Below, piece by piece: positions 36,745-47,174 of a stretch of DNA of 64,000 bases. The notes beneath the pieces were generated by a model that saw only the letters and a program-made list of their open reading frames with translations, did not search any database and was not told the DNA's origin. The number at the start of each line of letters is the position of its first letter. Positions within the stretch are counted from its first letter, which is position 1. Both the position numbers and the translations under genes were made by a program. This stretch comes from Ammoniphilus sp. YIM 78166 (GTDB lineage: Bacteria > Bacillota > Bacilli > Aneurinibacillales > RAOX-1), in assembly GCF_004522215.1 (NCBI RefSeq), contig NZ_SDLR01000004.1, positions 124,001-188,000 on the forward strand, given 5' to 3'.

Positions 36745-37824
36745 TTAGATATGACGATCAATAAACACTTGCTCTTGAATTCTCTTTAACCCTTCCCGGA
36801 TGGCTCTCGCCCTAACTTCTCCGATCCCTTCGACCTCATCAAGCTCTTCTATAGTAGCCATCATGATCTCCGGTAGGTTCATGAATTTTTCAATGAGATT
36901 CTGGACAATGGCGGCAGGGAGTCGAGGAATCTTGCTTAGAATACGGTACCCTCTAGGTGAGACTGGCTCTTCTTGAATATTAATATTCGTGGCATATCCC
37001 ATCAAACGAACAATATGCTGGGATTCAAGCAGCTCATCTGATGAAAGCTTCTTCAATTCTAGTAATATTACATCCGATATGTTTTTCTCCACCGACTTGG
37101 TATAATCCTTAATCAGCAAACCCGCTTCTTCTTCGATATTGCCAACCAATTCCTCTAACTGCATGCTAATGAGCCTTCCTTCCACTCCCAGCTCATTAAT
37201 ATATTTTAAGATCTCAGATTTAATCCGTAATACCATCTCAATTCGTTGAATGACCATCACGACTTCCTGCAAGGTCACCAGCTCTTCAAACTCAAGGGCG
37301 CCTAGATTCGTCATGGATTGATCCAGAACGGATTTGTACTTTTCTAAGGTTTGCATGGCTTGATTAGCTTTGGTCAAAATGACCCCCATATCCTTTAAGG
37401 CATATCGGAAGTTGCCCTGATAAAGTGTAATGACATTCCTTCTTTGTGATATGGAGATCACGAGGTGGCCGGTCTGCTTGGCTACCCGCTCTGCCGTGCG
37501 ATGGCGAATGCCGGTTTCTCCAGAAGAGATGGATGAATCGGGAATGAGTTGGGTATTTGCGTATAAGATCTTTTTTCCATCCTCGCTGAGGATAATCGCA
37601 CCATCCATTTTGGCCAGTTCGTATAAATGGGCAGGAGTAAACTCGCAATTAATCGAGAATCCTCCATCCACCAGATTCGTCACACTTTGGCCATACCCCA
37701 CCACGATCAGCGCCCCCGTCTTCGCACGAAGCACGTTCTCGAGTCCTTCCCGGAATTTTGTGCCCGGTGCTACAAAACGCAGCACCTGACTCATGAATTG
37801 CTCACTTTTGGTTTCTCCTCCCAT
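36745..37824 (-). CDS. disA: DNA integrity scanning protein DisA (diadenylate cyclase)
   Basis: This 359-residue octameric enzyme makes c-di-AMP from two ATP. The DAC domain has DGA at 74-76 and RHR at 107-109. A long helical spine follows (about 145-285), and a helix-hairpin-helix DNA-binding domain closes the protein ([19 protein letters not shown] near 330-350). It scans for branched DNA and signals to sporulation control. It begins three bases after the radA stop and is surely co-transcribed with it. Confidence 0.98.
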   Translation of the reverse strand: MGGETKSEQFMSQVLRFVAPGTKFREGLENVLRAKTGALIVVGYGQSVTNLVDGGFSINCEFTPAHLYELAKMDGAIILSEDGKKILYANTQLIPDSSISSGETGIRHRTAERVAKQTGHLVISISQRRNVITLYQGNFRYALKDMGVILTKANQAMQTLEKYKSVLDQSMTNLGALEFEELVTLQEVVMVIQRIEMVLRIKSEILKYINELGVEGRLISMQLEELVGNIEEEAGLLIKDYTKSVEKNISDVILLELKKLSSDELLESQHIVRLMGYATNINIQEEPVSPRGYRILSKIPRLPAAIVQNLIEKFMNLPEIMMATIEELDEVEGIGEVRARAIREGLKRIQEQVFIDRHI

Positions 37825-37827
37825 GTG

Positions 37828-39192
37828 TTACCTCCCTATAGCTTCCCTCAATGTTTCTTCAACGGTGCGTACAGGAATAATTTCGATCCCTGCTGGAGGT
37901 TGCCAGCCAGCTGTATTTTTTTCTGGGATAATCACTTTTTTAAAACCTAGCTTAGCTGCTTCCTTTACTCGTTGTTCCATACGGGAGACTCCTCGAACTT
38001 CTCCGGTTAAGCCCACCTCTCCAATGATACACGCATCGGGCTGGGTCGGCAGATCGCGAAACGAAGAAGCCAAGCTTACGGCAATCGCTAGGTCAATTGC
38101 TGGTTCATCCAAACGGATTCCCCCGGCTACATTGACATAAGCATCTTGATTTTGAAGCAGCATCCCCACCCTTTTCTCTAAGACAGCCATGATGAGTGCG
38201 ACCCGATTGTAGTCCACTCCTGTGGCCATTCTTCGCGGCGAAGGAAAGCTTGTGGGCGTGACAAGCGCCTGCAGTTCAACGAGAACAGGGCGAGTCCCTT
38301 CCATGCTTGCTACTACCGCGGAGCCTGCTGCATGGCTTCGTTCAGACAAGAAAAGCTCCGAGGGATTCGAGACCTCCTTTAAGCCCGATTCCACCATTTC
38401 AAAGATGCCGATCTCATGAGTAGAGCCAAACCGGTTTTTGACAGAGCGTAGGATACGATACGTGTTATGTCTCTCTCCTTCAAAATACAACACGGAATCC
38501 ACCATATGCTCTAGCATTCTAGGCCCGGCAAGATCTCCCTGCTTGGTTACATGCCCAACAATGACGATCGCAATCTCTTTTGACTTCGCTAGGCGCATCA
38601 GATGGGAGGTACACTCCCGCACTTGGGATACACTGCCCGGAGCCGATGTAATGCCTGGATGATAGATGGTTTGGATGGAGTCAATGACCACCACTCTGGG
38701 CCCAACTTCATCCACTTGAAGCTCGATTCGTTCCAGGTCGGTTTCAGAAAGCACAAAAAGCAAGTCACTGTCCGCTCCCAGACGCTCGGCTCTGAGCTTC
38801 GTTTGCTTCGTTGATTCTTCACCGGATATATATAGAACTTTATGCTGAGCCTGTGCTAGAAAATGAGACATTTGTAAAAGTATTGTGGATTTCCCGATCC
38901 CGGGGTCTCCTCCTACCAAAATTAACGAGCCAGGAACAATCCCGCCTCCCAACACACGGTTTAATTCAGCCATACCCGCATGCAGACGGGGCTCTTGTTC
39001 ACTACGGATTGCTTTGATAGACAGGGCTGCATTATCTCTTAGGGTTCCTGTCCGATGCGTGGCATTTTTCTTTTGTTCTTCTATTTCCTCTACTAGCGTG
39101 TTCCAGCTCTCGCACCCTGGGCACTTTCCCAACCACTTCGGGGTTTCGTAAGCGCATTGCTGACAAACAAACTTCGTCTTATATTTGGCCAT
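37828..39192 (-). CDS. radA: DNA repair protein RadA
   Basis: This 454-residue protein has a zinc finger with Cys10, 13, 24 and 27, a RecA-like ATPase core ([10 protein letters not shown] near 93-102), the RadA-specific KNRFGS motif near 250-255, and a C-terminal Lon-protease-like domain. It promotes branch migration in recombination. It heads radA-disA, and the two proteins are known to act together in B. subtilis. Confidence 0.98.
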   Translation of the reverse strand: MAKYKTKFVCQQCAYETPKWLGKCPGCESWNTLVEEIEEQKKNATHRTGTLRDNAALSIKAIRSEQEPRLHAGMAELNRVLGGGIVPGSLILVGGDPGIGKSTILLQMSHFLAQAQHKVLYISGEESTKQTKLRAERLGADSDLLFVLSETDLERIELQVDEVGPRVVVIDSIQTIYHPGITSAPGSVSQVRECTSHLMRLAKSKEIAIVIVGHVTKQGDLAGPRMLEHMVDSVLYFEGERHNTYRILRSVKNRFGSTHEIGIFEMVESGLKEVSNPSELFLSERSHAAGSAVVASMEGTRPVLVELQALVTPTSFPSPRRMATGVDYNRVALIMAVLEKRVGMLLQNQDAYVNVAGGIRLDEPAIDLAIAVSLASSFRDLPTQPDACIIGEVGLTGEVRGVSRMEQRVKEAAKLGFKKVIIPEKNTAGWQPPAGIEIIPVRTVEETLREAIGR

Positions 39193-39300
39193 TTCCTATA
39201 CGCTCCAAAACTTTATTTCTTTTCAGTATAACTTATACCTTTTCGATATTACGTGTTGAAAATCCTTCCACCGCAGGCCGTTTATGCATGTAGTGAAACA

Positions 39301-39341
39301 AAAAAGGTGCCCAGAAAGCCTTGGAAGCCTTCTGGGTCACC
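39301..39341 (-). terminator. Terminator after clpC
   Basis: GGTGCCCAGAA (39306-39316) and TTCTGGGTCACC (39330-39341) pair with one mismatch; extra GCC/GGC pairing lies inside. TTTTTT follows on the minus strand. It separates the ctsR-clpC operon from radA. Confidence 0.85.
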
Positions 39342-39354
39342 TGTGTGACAAATA

Positions 39355-41799
39355 TTAACTTACTACTGTTGTTTCATCCCGATCGACCGTCAATTTGCCT
39401 TCCTTAAAGTCGATAATCACCGTATCGCCTTTTTGGATATTTCCTAATAGCAATTCCTCAGATAAACGGTCTTCGATATGACGCTGAATCGCTCGGCGAA
39501 GAGGTCGAGCTCCAAAGGTAGGATCAAAGCCTTCCTTCGCCAGATACGCCTTAGCGTCATCAGTTAAGACGAAATCAATATCTTGCTCCTTAAGTCTCTT
39601 ACGAAGCTGTCCCGCCATGAGCGTAGCAATTTGCGAAATATGCTCTTGCTCTAGGGAATGGAACACAATCAGTTCGTCGATACGGTTTAAGAATTCCGGA
39701 CGGAATGTACGCTTCAACTCATCCATTACGCGGTCTTTCATATCCGTATACTCGCGATCATTGTTTGCCGGAGTAAAGCCAAGGCTCTTTCCTTTCTTGA
39801 TCGTCTCCGCCCCGACGTTAGAGGTCATAATAATGACCGTATTGCGGAAATCCACTGTTCTTCCCTTCGAATCCGTTAGTCTTCCATCTTCCAGCACTTG
39901 AAGAAGGATATTGAAAACATCGGGGTGAGCTTTTTCGATTTCGTCAAGAAGGACGACAGAGTAAGGCTTGCGTCTTACTTTTTCCGTGAGCTGGCCACCC
40001 TCTTCGAAGCCTACATATCCCGGAGGGGCCCCAACCAGGCGGGAAGTAGAGTGCTTCTCCATGTACTCGGACATATCGATACGGATAATTGCATCCTCAT
40101 CCCCGAACATGACTTCCGCTAAAGCGCGGGCAAGCTCCGTTTTACCGACCCCTGTTGGCCCTAGGAAAATAAAGGATCCGATCGGACGCTTAGGATCTTT
40201 GAGTCCTGCGCGAGCGCGGCGAATAGCGCGAGAGATGGATTGAACGGCATCCGCTTGCCCGATAACACGCTTATGAAGGATTTTCTCCATATTCAGGAGT
40301 CTTTCGGTTTCTTCTTCCTTCAGCTTGATCACCGGAATTCCAGTCCACCCAGCGACTACCTGAGCAATATCTTCCGGCGTCACCTCATAATCGGACTGTC
40401 CTTGCTTTTCTTGCCACTGTGCCTTCGTTTGATCAAGCTCTTCGCGAAGCTTTTGCTCCTTATCCCGAAGAGAAGCTGCTTTTTCGAACTCTTGGCTCTG
40501 TACGGCCGAATCCTTTTCTTTACGCACTTCTTCTAAGCGCTGTTCCAATTCTTTTAGGTTTGGCGGAACAGTAAAGGACTGTAAGCGCACCTTAGATGCA
40601 GCTTCGTCGATAAGGTCAATCGCCTTATCCGGCAGGAAACGATCCGAGATATACCGATCAGACAATCTTACAGCTGCTTCGATAGACTCATCTGTGATTT
40701 TCACACGGTGATGCGCTTCATAACGATCTCTTAAGCCCTTTAGAATTAAGATCGCTTCGTCTGCGCTTGGCTCATTGACTTGAATCGGCTGGAAACGGCG
40801 CTCAAGTGCAGCATCCTTCTCAATGTATTTACGGTATTCATCTAGCGTAGTAGCGCCAATACATTGCAGCTCTCCACGGGCCAAAGATGGCTTTAAAATA
40901 TTGGAGGCATCAATGGCACCTTCCGCACCGCCCGCTCCAATAAGGGTATGAAGCTCGTCAATGAAGAGAATGATGTTTCCGGCTTGGCGAATTTCGTCCA
41001 TAATCTTCTTTAGACGATCTTCAAATTCGCCTCGATACTTGGTTCCCGCAACTACAGTTCCCATATCCAGCGTCATCACTCGCTTGTTGCGAAGCGTCTC
41101 CGGGATCTCATTGTGTACAATTTTTTGCGCTAATCCTTCCGCAATGGCGGTCTTCCCTACACCCGGCTCTCCAATGAGGACAGGGTTATTCTTGGTGCGT
41201 CGGCTCAATACCTGAATCACCCGTTCAATTTCCTTTTCTCTTCCAATAACAGGATCTAATCCTCCATCACGGGCTTGTGCGGTAAGATCGCGGGCTAAAC
41301 TATCCAATGTCGGCGTATTGACTGCGGCATTGCCTGTTCCTTGATTGCTAGAGGATAACGCCTCATTGCTGCCCAATAATTGAAGAACCTGTTGTCTTGC
41401 TTTATTTAAACTGACTCCAAGGTTGTTCAAGACTCTTGCCGCCACACCTTCTCCTTCACGGATCAGGCCTAACAGAATATGTTCAGTGCCCACATAGGTA
41501 TGACCGAGCTTTCTTGCTTCGTCCATGGAGAGCTCGATGACTTTCTTGGCTCGAGGGGTATAATTGATGTTGCTTGGGTGTTCTCCCCCACGGCCGATAA
41601 GCGTCTCTACTTCCCCTTGGATCTTATCCAAGCCTAAGCCTAGAGCCTGCAGCGCCTTAGCCGCAATGCCTTCTCCTTCACGAATTAAGCCTAATAGGAT
41701 ATGCTCTGTTCCAATGTTCTTATGACCTAAACGTACTGCTTCCTCTTGTGCTAAAGCTAAAACTTTTTGTGCCCTCTCCGTAAATCGTCCGAACATCAT
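39355..41799 (-). CDS. clpC: ATP-dependent protease ATPase subunit ClpC
   Basis: This 814-residue Hsp100 unfoldase feeds ClpP. It has two Clp-N repeats (about 3-140), AAA domain 1 with GEPGVGKTA near 210, a UVR/middle domain (about 410-470), and AAA domain 2 with [11 protein letters not shown] near 548. The ClpP-contact loop should follow in domain 2. It is the last gene of ctsR-mcsA-mcsB-clpC, 30 bases after mcsB, and is expected to be under CtsR control. Confidence 0.98.
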   Translation of the reverse strand: MMFGRFTERAQKVLALAQEEAVRLGHKNIGTEHILLGLIREGEGIAAKALQALGLGLDKIQGEVETLIGRGGEHPSNINYTPRAKKVIELSMDEARKLGHTYVGTEHILLGLIREGEGVAARVLNNLGVSLNKARQQVLQLLGSNEALSSSNQGTGNAAVNTPTLDSLARDLTAQARDGGLDPVIGREKEIERVIQVLSRRTKNNPVLIGEPGVGKTAIAEGLAQKIVHNEIPETLRNKRVMTLDMGTVVAGTKYRGEFEDRLKKIMDEIRQAGNIILFIDELHTLIGAGGAEGAIDASNILKPSLARGELQCIGATTLDEYRKYIEKDAALERRFQPIQVNEPSADEAILILKGLRDRYEAHHRVKITDESIEAAVRLSDRYISDRFLPDKAIDLIDEAASKVRLQSFTVPPNLKELEQRLEEVRKEKDSAVQSQEFEKAASLRDKEQKLREELDQTKAQWQEKQGQSDYEVTPEDIAQVVAGWTGIPVIKLKEEETERLLNMEKILHKRVIGQADAVQSISRAIRRARAGLKDPKRPIGSFIFLGPTGVGKTELARALAEVMFGDEDAIIRIDMSEYMEKHSTSRLVGAPPGYVGFEEGGQLTEKVRRKPYSVVLLDEIEKAHPDVFNILLQVLEDGRLTDSKGRTVDFRNTVIIMTSNVGAETIKKGKSLGFTPANNDREYTDMKDRVMDELKRTFRPEFLNRIDELIVFHSLEQEHISQIATLMAGQLRKRLKEQDIDFVLTDDAKAYLAKEGFDPTFGARPLRRAIQRHIEDRLSEELLLGNIQKGDTVIIDFKEGKLTVDRDETTVVS

Positions 41800-41829
41800 G
41801 GTATATACCCTCCCTCTTCTGAATGTTGC

Positions 41830-42906
41830 TTATTTCCCCTCTTCTAATACAGACGATAGTCTTTCTCTAATGAGATTGGCTCTTCTTACATCCCGCTGTT
41901 CAGGCGTAAGATCCTTGCCAGAATACATCTGGAGAAAGCCGGGTTGGATGAGTACCATTAGCTCATTAATGACATGAGCCGAGATCCCCTCAATTAGCCC
42001 CGTGTCAATCGCTAGACGCAGATCAGACAGCCGCGTTGCCGCTTCCTTGGACTCTATGATGCGGGCGTTGGATAATATGCCATAGGATCGGCAGAGCTTA
42101 TCCTCCATCCCAATCTTGTTGTGTTCAATTAAGGTTCTTCTTGCTGAGCGTTCATGATCAATGATCTGCTTGGCAACGTTATAAAGATTATCAATAATCT
42201 CTTCCTCGGAATGTCCGAGGGTGATCTGGTTAGAAATCTGAAACAGATTTCCTGCAGCTTCACTGCCTTCACCATAAATGCCTCTTACAACAAGCCCGAT
42301 CTGGCCGATGGCATTCAGGATTCGGTTGATCTGTTGGGTCAACACAAGAGCGGGTAGGTGCATCATCACCGACGCTCTTATTCCCGTTCCGACATTCGTT
42401 GGACAACTGGTGAGGTATCCTCTCCGCTCGTCAAAGGCAAAATCCAGATAGTTTTCAAACACATCATCAATCTGGTTCGCTATTCCCCATGCTTGCTTCA
42501 GCTGAAATCCCGGGAATAAACATTGGATGCGAAGATGATCCTCTTCATTGACCATAATGCTGACGGCTTCATTGTTGCTTAAGATAACGGCACCATGCCT
42601 TGATTCATTGGCAAGGTGAGGACTGATCAGATGCTTTTCTACCAGGACTCTTTTTTCGAGGCCCGAGACTTCATCTAAATTCAGCTTCTCGAACTGGTCG
42701 ATGGCCTGAAAGTCCTCCTGATTCATCACGGCAGAAACTTGTTCAATCACTTCCTTGGCTTGGCTTTCGGTAGCTAGCATCGGAAAGGGATGGTCACGCA
42801 AATTTCTTGCGAGGCGAACCCGGCTGCTAATCACAATGTCAGAGTCTGGACCTTCTCCACTCATCCATTCACTTACGGCTTTTTCAAGGAATCGCTGCAA
42901 AGACAT
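41830..42906 (-). CDS. mcsB: Protein arginine kinase McsB
   Basis: This 358-residue enzyme has the phosphagen-kinase fold. It phosphorylates arginines in proteins, which marks them for ClpC-ClpP. The ATP site includes SSRVRLARNLRDHPF near 27-41, and the catalytic loop TSCPTNVGTGIRASVMMHLP near 164-183 holds the reactive Cys. It phosphorylates CtsR in stress. It lies between mcsA and clpC. Confidence 0.97.
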   Translation of the reverse strand: MSLQRFLEKAVSEWMSGEGPDSDIVISSRVRLARNLRDHPFPMLATESQAKEVIEQVSAVMNQEDFQAIDQFEKLNLDEVSGLEKRVLVEKHLISPHLANESRHGAVILSNNEAVSIMVNEEDHLRIQCLFPGFQLKQAWGIANQIDDVFENYLDFAFDERRGYLTSCPTNVGTGIRASVMMHLPALVLTQQINRILNAIGQIGLVVRGIYGEGSEAAGNLFQISNQITLGHSEEEIIDNLYNVAKQIIDHERSARRTLIEHNKIGMEDKLCRSYGILSNARIIESKEAATRLSDLRLAIDTGLIEGISAHVINELMVLIQPGFLQMYSGKDLTPEQRDVRRANLIRERLSSVLEEGK

Positions 42907-42926
42907 AGATGCATACCCCCTTACCC

Positions 42927-43448
42927 TTAGGAATTAGCAAGCTGCTTTTCGAGTTGCTTGATCTGGTCCCGAATAGCCGCTGCCTGCTCAAATTCTTCTG
43001 CTGCGATCTTTTGCTGAAGCAGTACCTTTAACTCATTAATTTCCTTATTGATCTTGATTTTTCCTCCTGATCGATGAGGAACTTTTCCGCTATGTTCCAT
43101 ACTGCCATGAATTCGTCGAAAAATAGGGTCTAATCGGCTGGCAAAATGCGTATAGCAATCTTCACAGCCAAATCTTCCACTTTTACTGAATTGGGAATAG
43201 CTTAGGCCACAGGTCTCGCATCGCAGCGGCTTCTCCTGTGCCACTCCGCCCACTCCCCCATTCCCTGGCTCAAAATTAATTAAACCGGAAAGAAGGTGAT
43301 GGAGTGAAAAATTGCCTGGCGAACCAGGGAACATTTCCCCTTTCTCCGAGGCGCAAACCTCACAGAGATGGAACTCGGTTTTTTCTCCGTTCAGGATCTT
43401 CGTAAAGTGTAGTGTCGCTGGACGCTGCTTGCATTCTTGACAAATCAT
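42927..43448 (-). CDS. mcsA: McsA, zinc-binding activator of McsB
   Basis: This 173-residue protein has four CxxC pairs: CQEC (3-6), CEVC near 29, CETC near 77 and CEDC near 95. A C-terminal UVR motif (LQQKIAAEEFEQAAAIRDQI near 145-165) follows. It activates the McsB kinase and joins CtsR regulation. It overlaps the ctsR stop by four bases. Confidence 0.95.
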   Translation of the reverse strand: MICQECKQRPATLHFTKILNGEKTEFHLCEVCASEKGEMFPGSPGNFSLHHLLSGLINFEPGNGGVGGVAQEKPLRCETCGLSYSQFSKSGRFGCEDCYTHFASRLDPIFRRIHGSMEHSGKVPHRSGGKIKINKEINELKVLLQQKIAAEEFEQAAAIRDQIKQLEKQLANS

Positions 43449-43921
43449 GACGAATCTCCTCCATGCATAAAAATCTGAGTAATCATCGCCCGCATGATCG
43501 CCGCTCGAATCTGGTCCCGAATATGAAACTCAAAGGATAGTACATCTCGAGAAATGGCGGCTTTCATGATGAGTGCCTCCCTCAGGGATATAAACCCATC
43601 TTCCTCCAAACGCGCTAGGATGTTTTCTGCGGTGGATTGGCTGATGGTTTCGCCAATCATCTCCATAAGAAGATGATACAAGTTCTTGCTTCCTGAAATT
43701 TCAATCTTCCGGATACGGATATACCCTCCGCCTCCGCGCTTGCTCTCAACCACATACCCCTTCTCTGCAGAAAACCTTGTACTGATGACATAGTTGATCT
43801 GGGAGGGGACGCACTGAAAACGATCGGCGAGTTCACTGCGCTGAATTTCAATGGTACCGCTCCGACTTTGCTGTAAGATGGATTTGAGGTGCTGCTCAAT
43901 GATGTCAGAGATATTTCGCAC
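43445..43921 (-). CDS. ctsR: Transcriptional repressor CtsR
   Basis: This 158-residue dimeric repressor of clp genes has a winged helix-turn-helix (about 22-65) with the Gly-rich, heat-sensing wing KRGGGGYIRI near 60-69. The C-terminal domain is the McsB target. It is the first gene of the operon and its own operator overlaps the promoter, so it is autoregulated. Confidence 0.97.
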   Translation of the reverse strand: MRNISDIIEQHLKSILQQSRSGTIEIQRSELADRFQCVPSQINYVISTRFSAEKGYVVESKRGGGGYIRIRKIEISGSKNLYHLLMEMIGETISQSTAENILARLEEDGFISLREALIMKAAISRDVLSFEFHIRDQIRAAIMRAMITQIFMHGGDSS

Positions 43922-43950
43922 ATATCCACCCCCTCACATACATCGCATCC

Positions 43951-44005
43951 TTTGACTTTGACTTTCTTTGACTATAATTATAGTATTATTTATCCAATTT
44001 CGCAA
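43951..44005 (-). promoter_or_regulatory. Promoter and CtsR operator of ctsR-mcsA-mcsB-clpC
   Basis: On the minus strand TTGCGA (44000-44005) and TATAAT (43977-43982) are 17 bases apart. The heptad AGTCAAA occurs twice with a 3-base spacer (plus 43957-43973), matching the CtsR consensus, and a further GTCAAA follows (43951-43956). The operator covers the expected transcription start. Confidence 0.88.
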
Positions 44006-44022
44006 CTCTTCACACTATTATT

Positions 44023-44709
44023 CTAGCCCATCTTTACCTCGTTTAATCGTTCCTCTACAATAGGCAATACATCTTTGAAATCTTTGATAATCACATCGGC
44101 TCCTTCTAGTTCTCCTTGGTTCGAGAATCCAAAGGCACACCCAACAGTGTACAGCTTGTTCGCTTTACCGGCTTGAACATCAGACTTCCGATCGCCCACC
44201 ATAATGGCTTCTTTAACCCCATAATCATGAAGCAACTTGGCGACCAGATCATCCTTGGTTTCTGTTTGGAATCTTCCTGCACTGTACAAGTCCTCAAACC
44301 AGTCCGTCAGACCGAAGCACTCGCAGACTCCTTTTATGTATTCGTCTAACCCATTGCTGGCTACAAAGAACGGGATCCCTTTACTTCTAAGCTGTTGCAA
44401 GGTCTCTTTTACGCTTGGATACAAGTGGACGTTCCCCTGCTTTAAAATCTCGAGCTCATAATCGAGCATCATACGATCTGCCCTTTTTTTGGTTTCCTCA
44501 TCCTGTCCTGGGAGCAGCTTGTTCCATATTTCTTCTAGCGTCATCCCAAATACATCGGTGATTTCCTTTTCGGTTGGAATGGGATCCTGAAATACGCCTT
44601 CGTCCTTCAACTTCTGGAATGTCTGGGTGAAAGCCGGGACGGCCACCTCTTCGGTCTTTAATAAGGTTCCATCCATATCAAAGAGCACGGCAAAAGGAAT
44701 GTTTTTCAT
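44023..44709 (-). CDS. HAD-family hydrolase, phosphoglycolate phosphatase-like
   Basis: This 228-residue HAD subfamily IA enzyme has motif I FDMDGTLL (10-17), motif II in VASNG near 115, and motif IV MVGDRKSDVQAG near 170-181. The cap domain fits the phosphoglycolate/beta-phosphoglucomutase type. Substrate cannot be told from the sequence. It is divergent from the dctS gene and convergent with nothing; it lies between the ctsR operon and the TRAP block. Confidence 0.85.
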   Translation of the reverse strand: MKNIPFAVLFDMDGTLLKTEEVAVPAFTQTFQKLKDEGVFQDPIPTEKEITDVFGMTLEEIWNKLLPGQDEETKKRADRMMLDYELEILKQGNVHLYPSVKETLQQLRSKGIPFFVASNGLDEYIKGVCECFGLTDWFEDLYSAGRFQTETKDDLVAKLLHDYGVKEAIMVGDRKSDVQAGKANKLYTVGCAFGFSNQGELEGADVIIKDFKDVLPIVEERLNEVKMG

Positions 44710-44775
44710 TTCATCATCCTCCTTTATCGTTTTTAGCTTTACCTAACTGGACTCATCCTAAATATAATATAAATA

Positions 44776-44784
44776 TGCTATACT
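44776..44784 (+). promoter_or_regulatory. Extended -10 promoter of the DctS/DctR genes
   Basis: TGCTATACT provides an extended -10 (TATACT at 44779-44784) about 43 bases before ATG 44827. The -35 region is poor. Confidence 0.45.
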
Positions 44785-44826
44785 TATAAGCAAATTAGCA
44801 TGTCTATTTTTTGTATGGGAGACACC

Positions 44827-46443
44827 ATGAGACGTAAAGTGCCTTTTAGCCTCCGGACCAAAATCGGTATCCTGGTTTTTTGTCTGGTTCTTTTATCTTC
44901 TGGCATCAGTGGGGCTATTCTCATCGAACAAGTCTATCGGGCTATTGAAAAGGAACTGGGCCAACGAGCTTTATCCATTGCTCGAACGGTAGCCCAAGTG
45001 GATGAAGTAGTCGATTATGTGGGCAATCCCGTTGGCTATCAGATCATCCAGCCGATTGCCAACAAGATTCGTTTAGCCACCAATGTCGAATACATTGTGG
45101 TATTGGATATGAATAAAACGCGTTATTCACACCCCCTGTCAGAGATGGTGGGCACTCTTTTTGAAGGTGGAGATGAAGGGCCTGCTTTTGCTGAGCATGC
45201 CTATATCTCGAGAGCTGTCGGAATTAATGGTCCTTCCATCCGGGCGTTCGTGCCTCTGATGAGAGGCTCTAAGCAAGTAGGAGTCGTGGTTGTCGGGATG
45301 GTTACCCCCACCTATCTAAAATTGCTTGAAGAATATCGCAATGATCTTTATTTCTCTTTGTTCTTGGCCTTGTTTTTTGGCTTGTTTGGCGCATTCGCCC
45401 TTGCTTATAATATTAAGAAGCAAATGTTTAATTTGGAGCCGAATGAAATCGCCAAGTTATTAGAAGAGCGAAGTGCCGTGTTCCACTCGATAGGCGAAGG
45501 AATTATTGCAATCGATGCCAATCAACGGATTACCATTGCGAATCCAAAGGCCTGTCAAATCCTTCAGCTCAATCCCCCTGTCATCGGGCAGAAGGTGGAT
45601 GACGTCATACCCGATACCCAGCTCACTCATGTTTTAAAAACGGGTATTCCCCAATATAATCAAGATCGCATGATTGGCAATACTCGAATTCTAGTAAGCG
45701 CCCTTCCGATCAAGATTAAGGGGACCATTGTTGGAGCTGTGGCTAACTTTCAAGATAAGACCACCATCTTTAATCTTGCTGAGGAGCTCACAGGGGTCAA
45801 GCAGTTTATAGAAGCCTTACGTGTGCAAAATCATGAATATATGAACAAGCTGCATACGATCGCCGGATTAATTCAGCTGGGGAAGAGCGAGCAGGCTATC
45901 AACTATATTTTTGACACAACCGAACAGCAAGAAGAACTCGCTGCCTTCCTGACCAATCAAATTTGTGACTATAGTCTATCAGGTCTGCTGTTAGGTAAAA
46001 TTAGCCGAGCGAAAGAGCTTGGCATCGAGCTTCATATTGACCGCAACAGCCGGCTTCGAGAGATTCCCAAACAATGGGATGCCAGTGTAATGGTGGCGAT
46101 CATCGGTAATTTAATCGAGAATGCAATGGAAGCGCTTCAGGGACGAGATGAAAAACGCAAGATCTATTGCATGATCCGGGATAATGAGGATGAGCTGCAC
46201 ATCGTCGTTGAAGATAACGGCCCTGGCATCCCTGAAGACATCCGGGACTGGATCTATGTTCAAGGCTTTTCCACAAAAGTAAATAAAAATAAAAATCGGG
46301 GGATTGGCTTAGCTTTAATCCATCAATACGTGGTCAATGCTGGAGGAACGATTGAATTAGAATCGGATCCCTCTACAGGCACCCGTTTTGATATCCTAAT
46401 CCCCAAGCATCCCGAAACGGGAGGAGGAGAAAGCCATGGATGA
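44827..46443 (+). CDS. dctS: Sensor histidine kinase, DctS/DcuS/CitA family
   Basis: This 538-residue kinase has an N-terminal membrane segment (about 10-35), an extracytoplasmic Cache-type domain (about 36-165), a second membrane segment (about 172-195), a PAS domain (about 215-310), the SpoOB-type H-box with His near QNHEYMNKLHT (about 339), and an HATPase with NLIENAMEA and DNGPGIP. Start ATG 44827 has GGGAGAC upstream. It overlaps its regulator by eight bases. C4-dicarboxylate sensing is inferred from the family and the adjacent TRAP operon. Confidence 0.85.
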   Translation: MRRKVPFSLRTKIGILVFCLVLLSSGISGAILIEQVYRAIEKELGQRALSIARTVAQVDEVVDYVGNPVGYQIIQPIANKIRLATNVEYIVVLDMNKTRYSHPLSEMVGTLFEGGDEGPAFAEHAYISRAVGINGPSIRAFVPLMRGSKQVGVVVVGMVTPTYLKLLEEYRNDLYFSLFLALFFGLFGAFALAYNIKKQMFNLEPNEIAKLLEERSAVFHSIGEGIIAIDANQRITIANPKACQILQLNPPVIGQKVDDVIPDTQLTHVLKTGIPQYNQDRMIGNTRILVSALPIKIKGTIVGAVANFQDKTTIFNLAEELTGVKQFIEALRVQNHEYMNKLHTIAGLIQLGKSEQAINYIFDTTEQQEELAAFLTNQICDYSLSGLLLGKISRAKELGIELHIDRNSRLREIPKQWDASVMVAIIGNLIENAMEALQGRDEKRKIYCMIRDNEDELHIVVEDNGPGIPEDIRDWIYVQGFSTKVNKNKNRGIGLALIHQYVVNAGGTIELESDPSTGTRFDILIPKHPETGGGESHG

Positions 46444-47143
46444 GAAAATAAAAATCATGATCGTAGAAGATGATCCCATGGTCATGGAGGTCAATAAGGG
46501 GTTCGTTGAAGCTACAGGAGGGTTCGAAATTGTTGGACTGGCCCGCTCTGGTATAGAGGCCTTGGATCTCATGATCAAAGTGGAGCCGCATCTGATCATC
46601 CTAGACATCTTCCTGCCTGATCTAGACGGCCTCCAAACACTCGCCGAGATACGCAAGCGCAACGATCCCGTCGATGTCATCTTAGTGACAGCCGCCCGTG
46701 ATTCAGAAACGGTTCAGAAGGTATTTCGCTACGGTGCCATCGATTACATTATGAAGCCTTTCCGATTTGACCGGTTCAAGGGCGCTCTCGAATCTTATAG
46801 AACCCTACGGCAGGCATTAACCAAGGACCTTTTGGATCAAGAAGAAATCGACCGCCATTTAGCCGCCAAACAGCTGGCACCACCAGAAAAAGAAGCAACA
46901 GATCCTATTCAGACCGATATCCCGAAAGGATTAAATGAGCTTACGCTTAAGCAGGTACTTCTCTTCCTGCTTAAGCAAACCCAAGCCCTTTCAGCTGAGG
47001 AAGTAGCAGAAGGGGTGGGCTTAGCCCGAGTGACGGCTAGAAGATACCTCGACTTCTTGGAGAAGGTCGGGAAAGTCCAAATTGAAATTCAATACGGTTC
47101 TGTAGGCAGACCGATCAATCGATATCTAGCCAAAAAGGAGTAG
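46436..47143 (+). CDS. dctR: Response regulator, DctR/CitB family
   Basis: This 235-residue protein has an N-terminal receiver domain with phospho-acceptor Asp near residue 56 (HLIILDIFLPDLDG), the invariant Lys in YIMKPF near 106, and a C-terminal HTH of the CitB type (SAEEVAEGVGLARVTARRYL near 183-202). It overlaps the kinase gene by eight bases and converges on dctM, with a shared terminator. It is expected to activate the TRAP operon. Confidence 0.88.
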   Translation: MDEKIKIMIVEDDPMVMEVNKGFVEATGGFEIVGLARSGIEALDLMIKVEPHLIILDIFLPDLDGLQTLAEIRKRNDPVDVILVTAARDSETVQKVFRYGAIDYIMKPFRFDRFKGALESYRTLRQALTKDLLDQEEIDRHLAAKQLAPPEKEATDPIQTDIPKGLNELTLKQVLLFLLKQTQALSAEEVAEGVGLARVTARRYLDFLEKVGKVQIEIQYGSVGRPINRYLAKKE

Positions 47144-47167
47144 CCGCTGTTTCTGCGGACTACTCCT
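47136..47167. terminator. Bidirectional terminator between dctR and dctM
   Basis: AGGAGTAG (47136-47143) and CTACTCCT (47160-47167) plus inner CCGC/GCGG form a 12-bp interrupted stem that includes the dctR stop. A-run and T-rich tails flank it. Confidence 0.75.
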
Positions 47168-47174
47168 CTTCATT

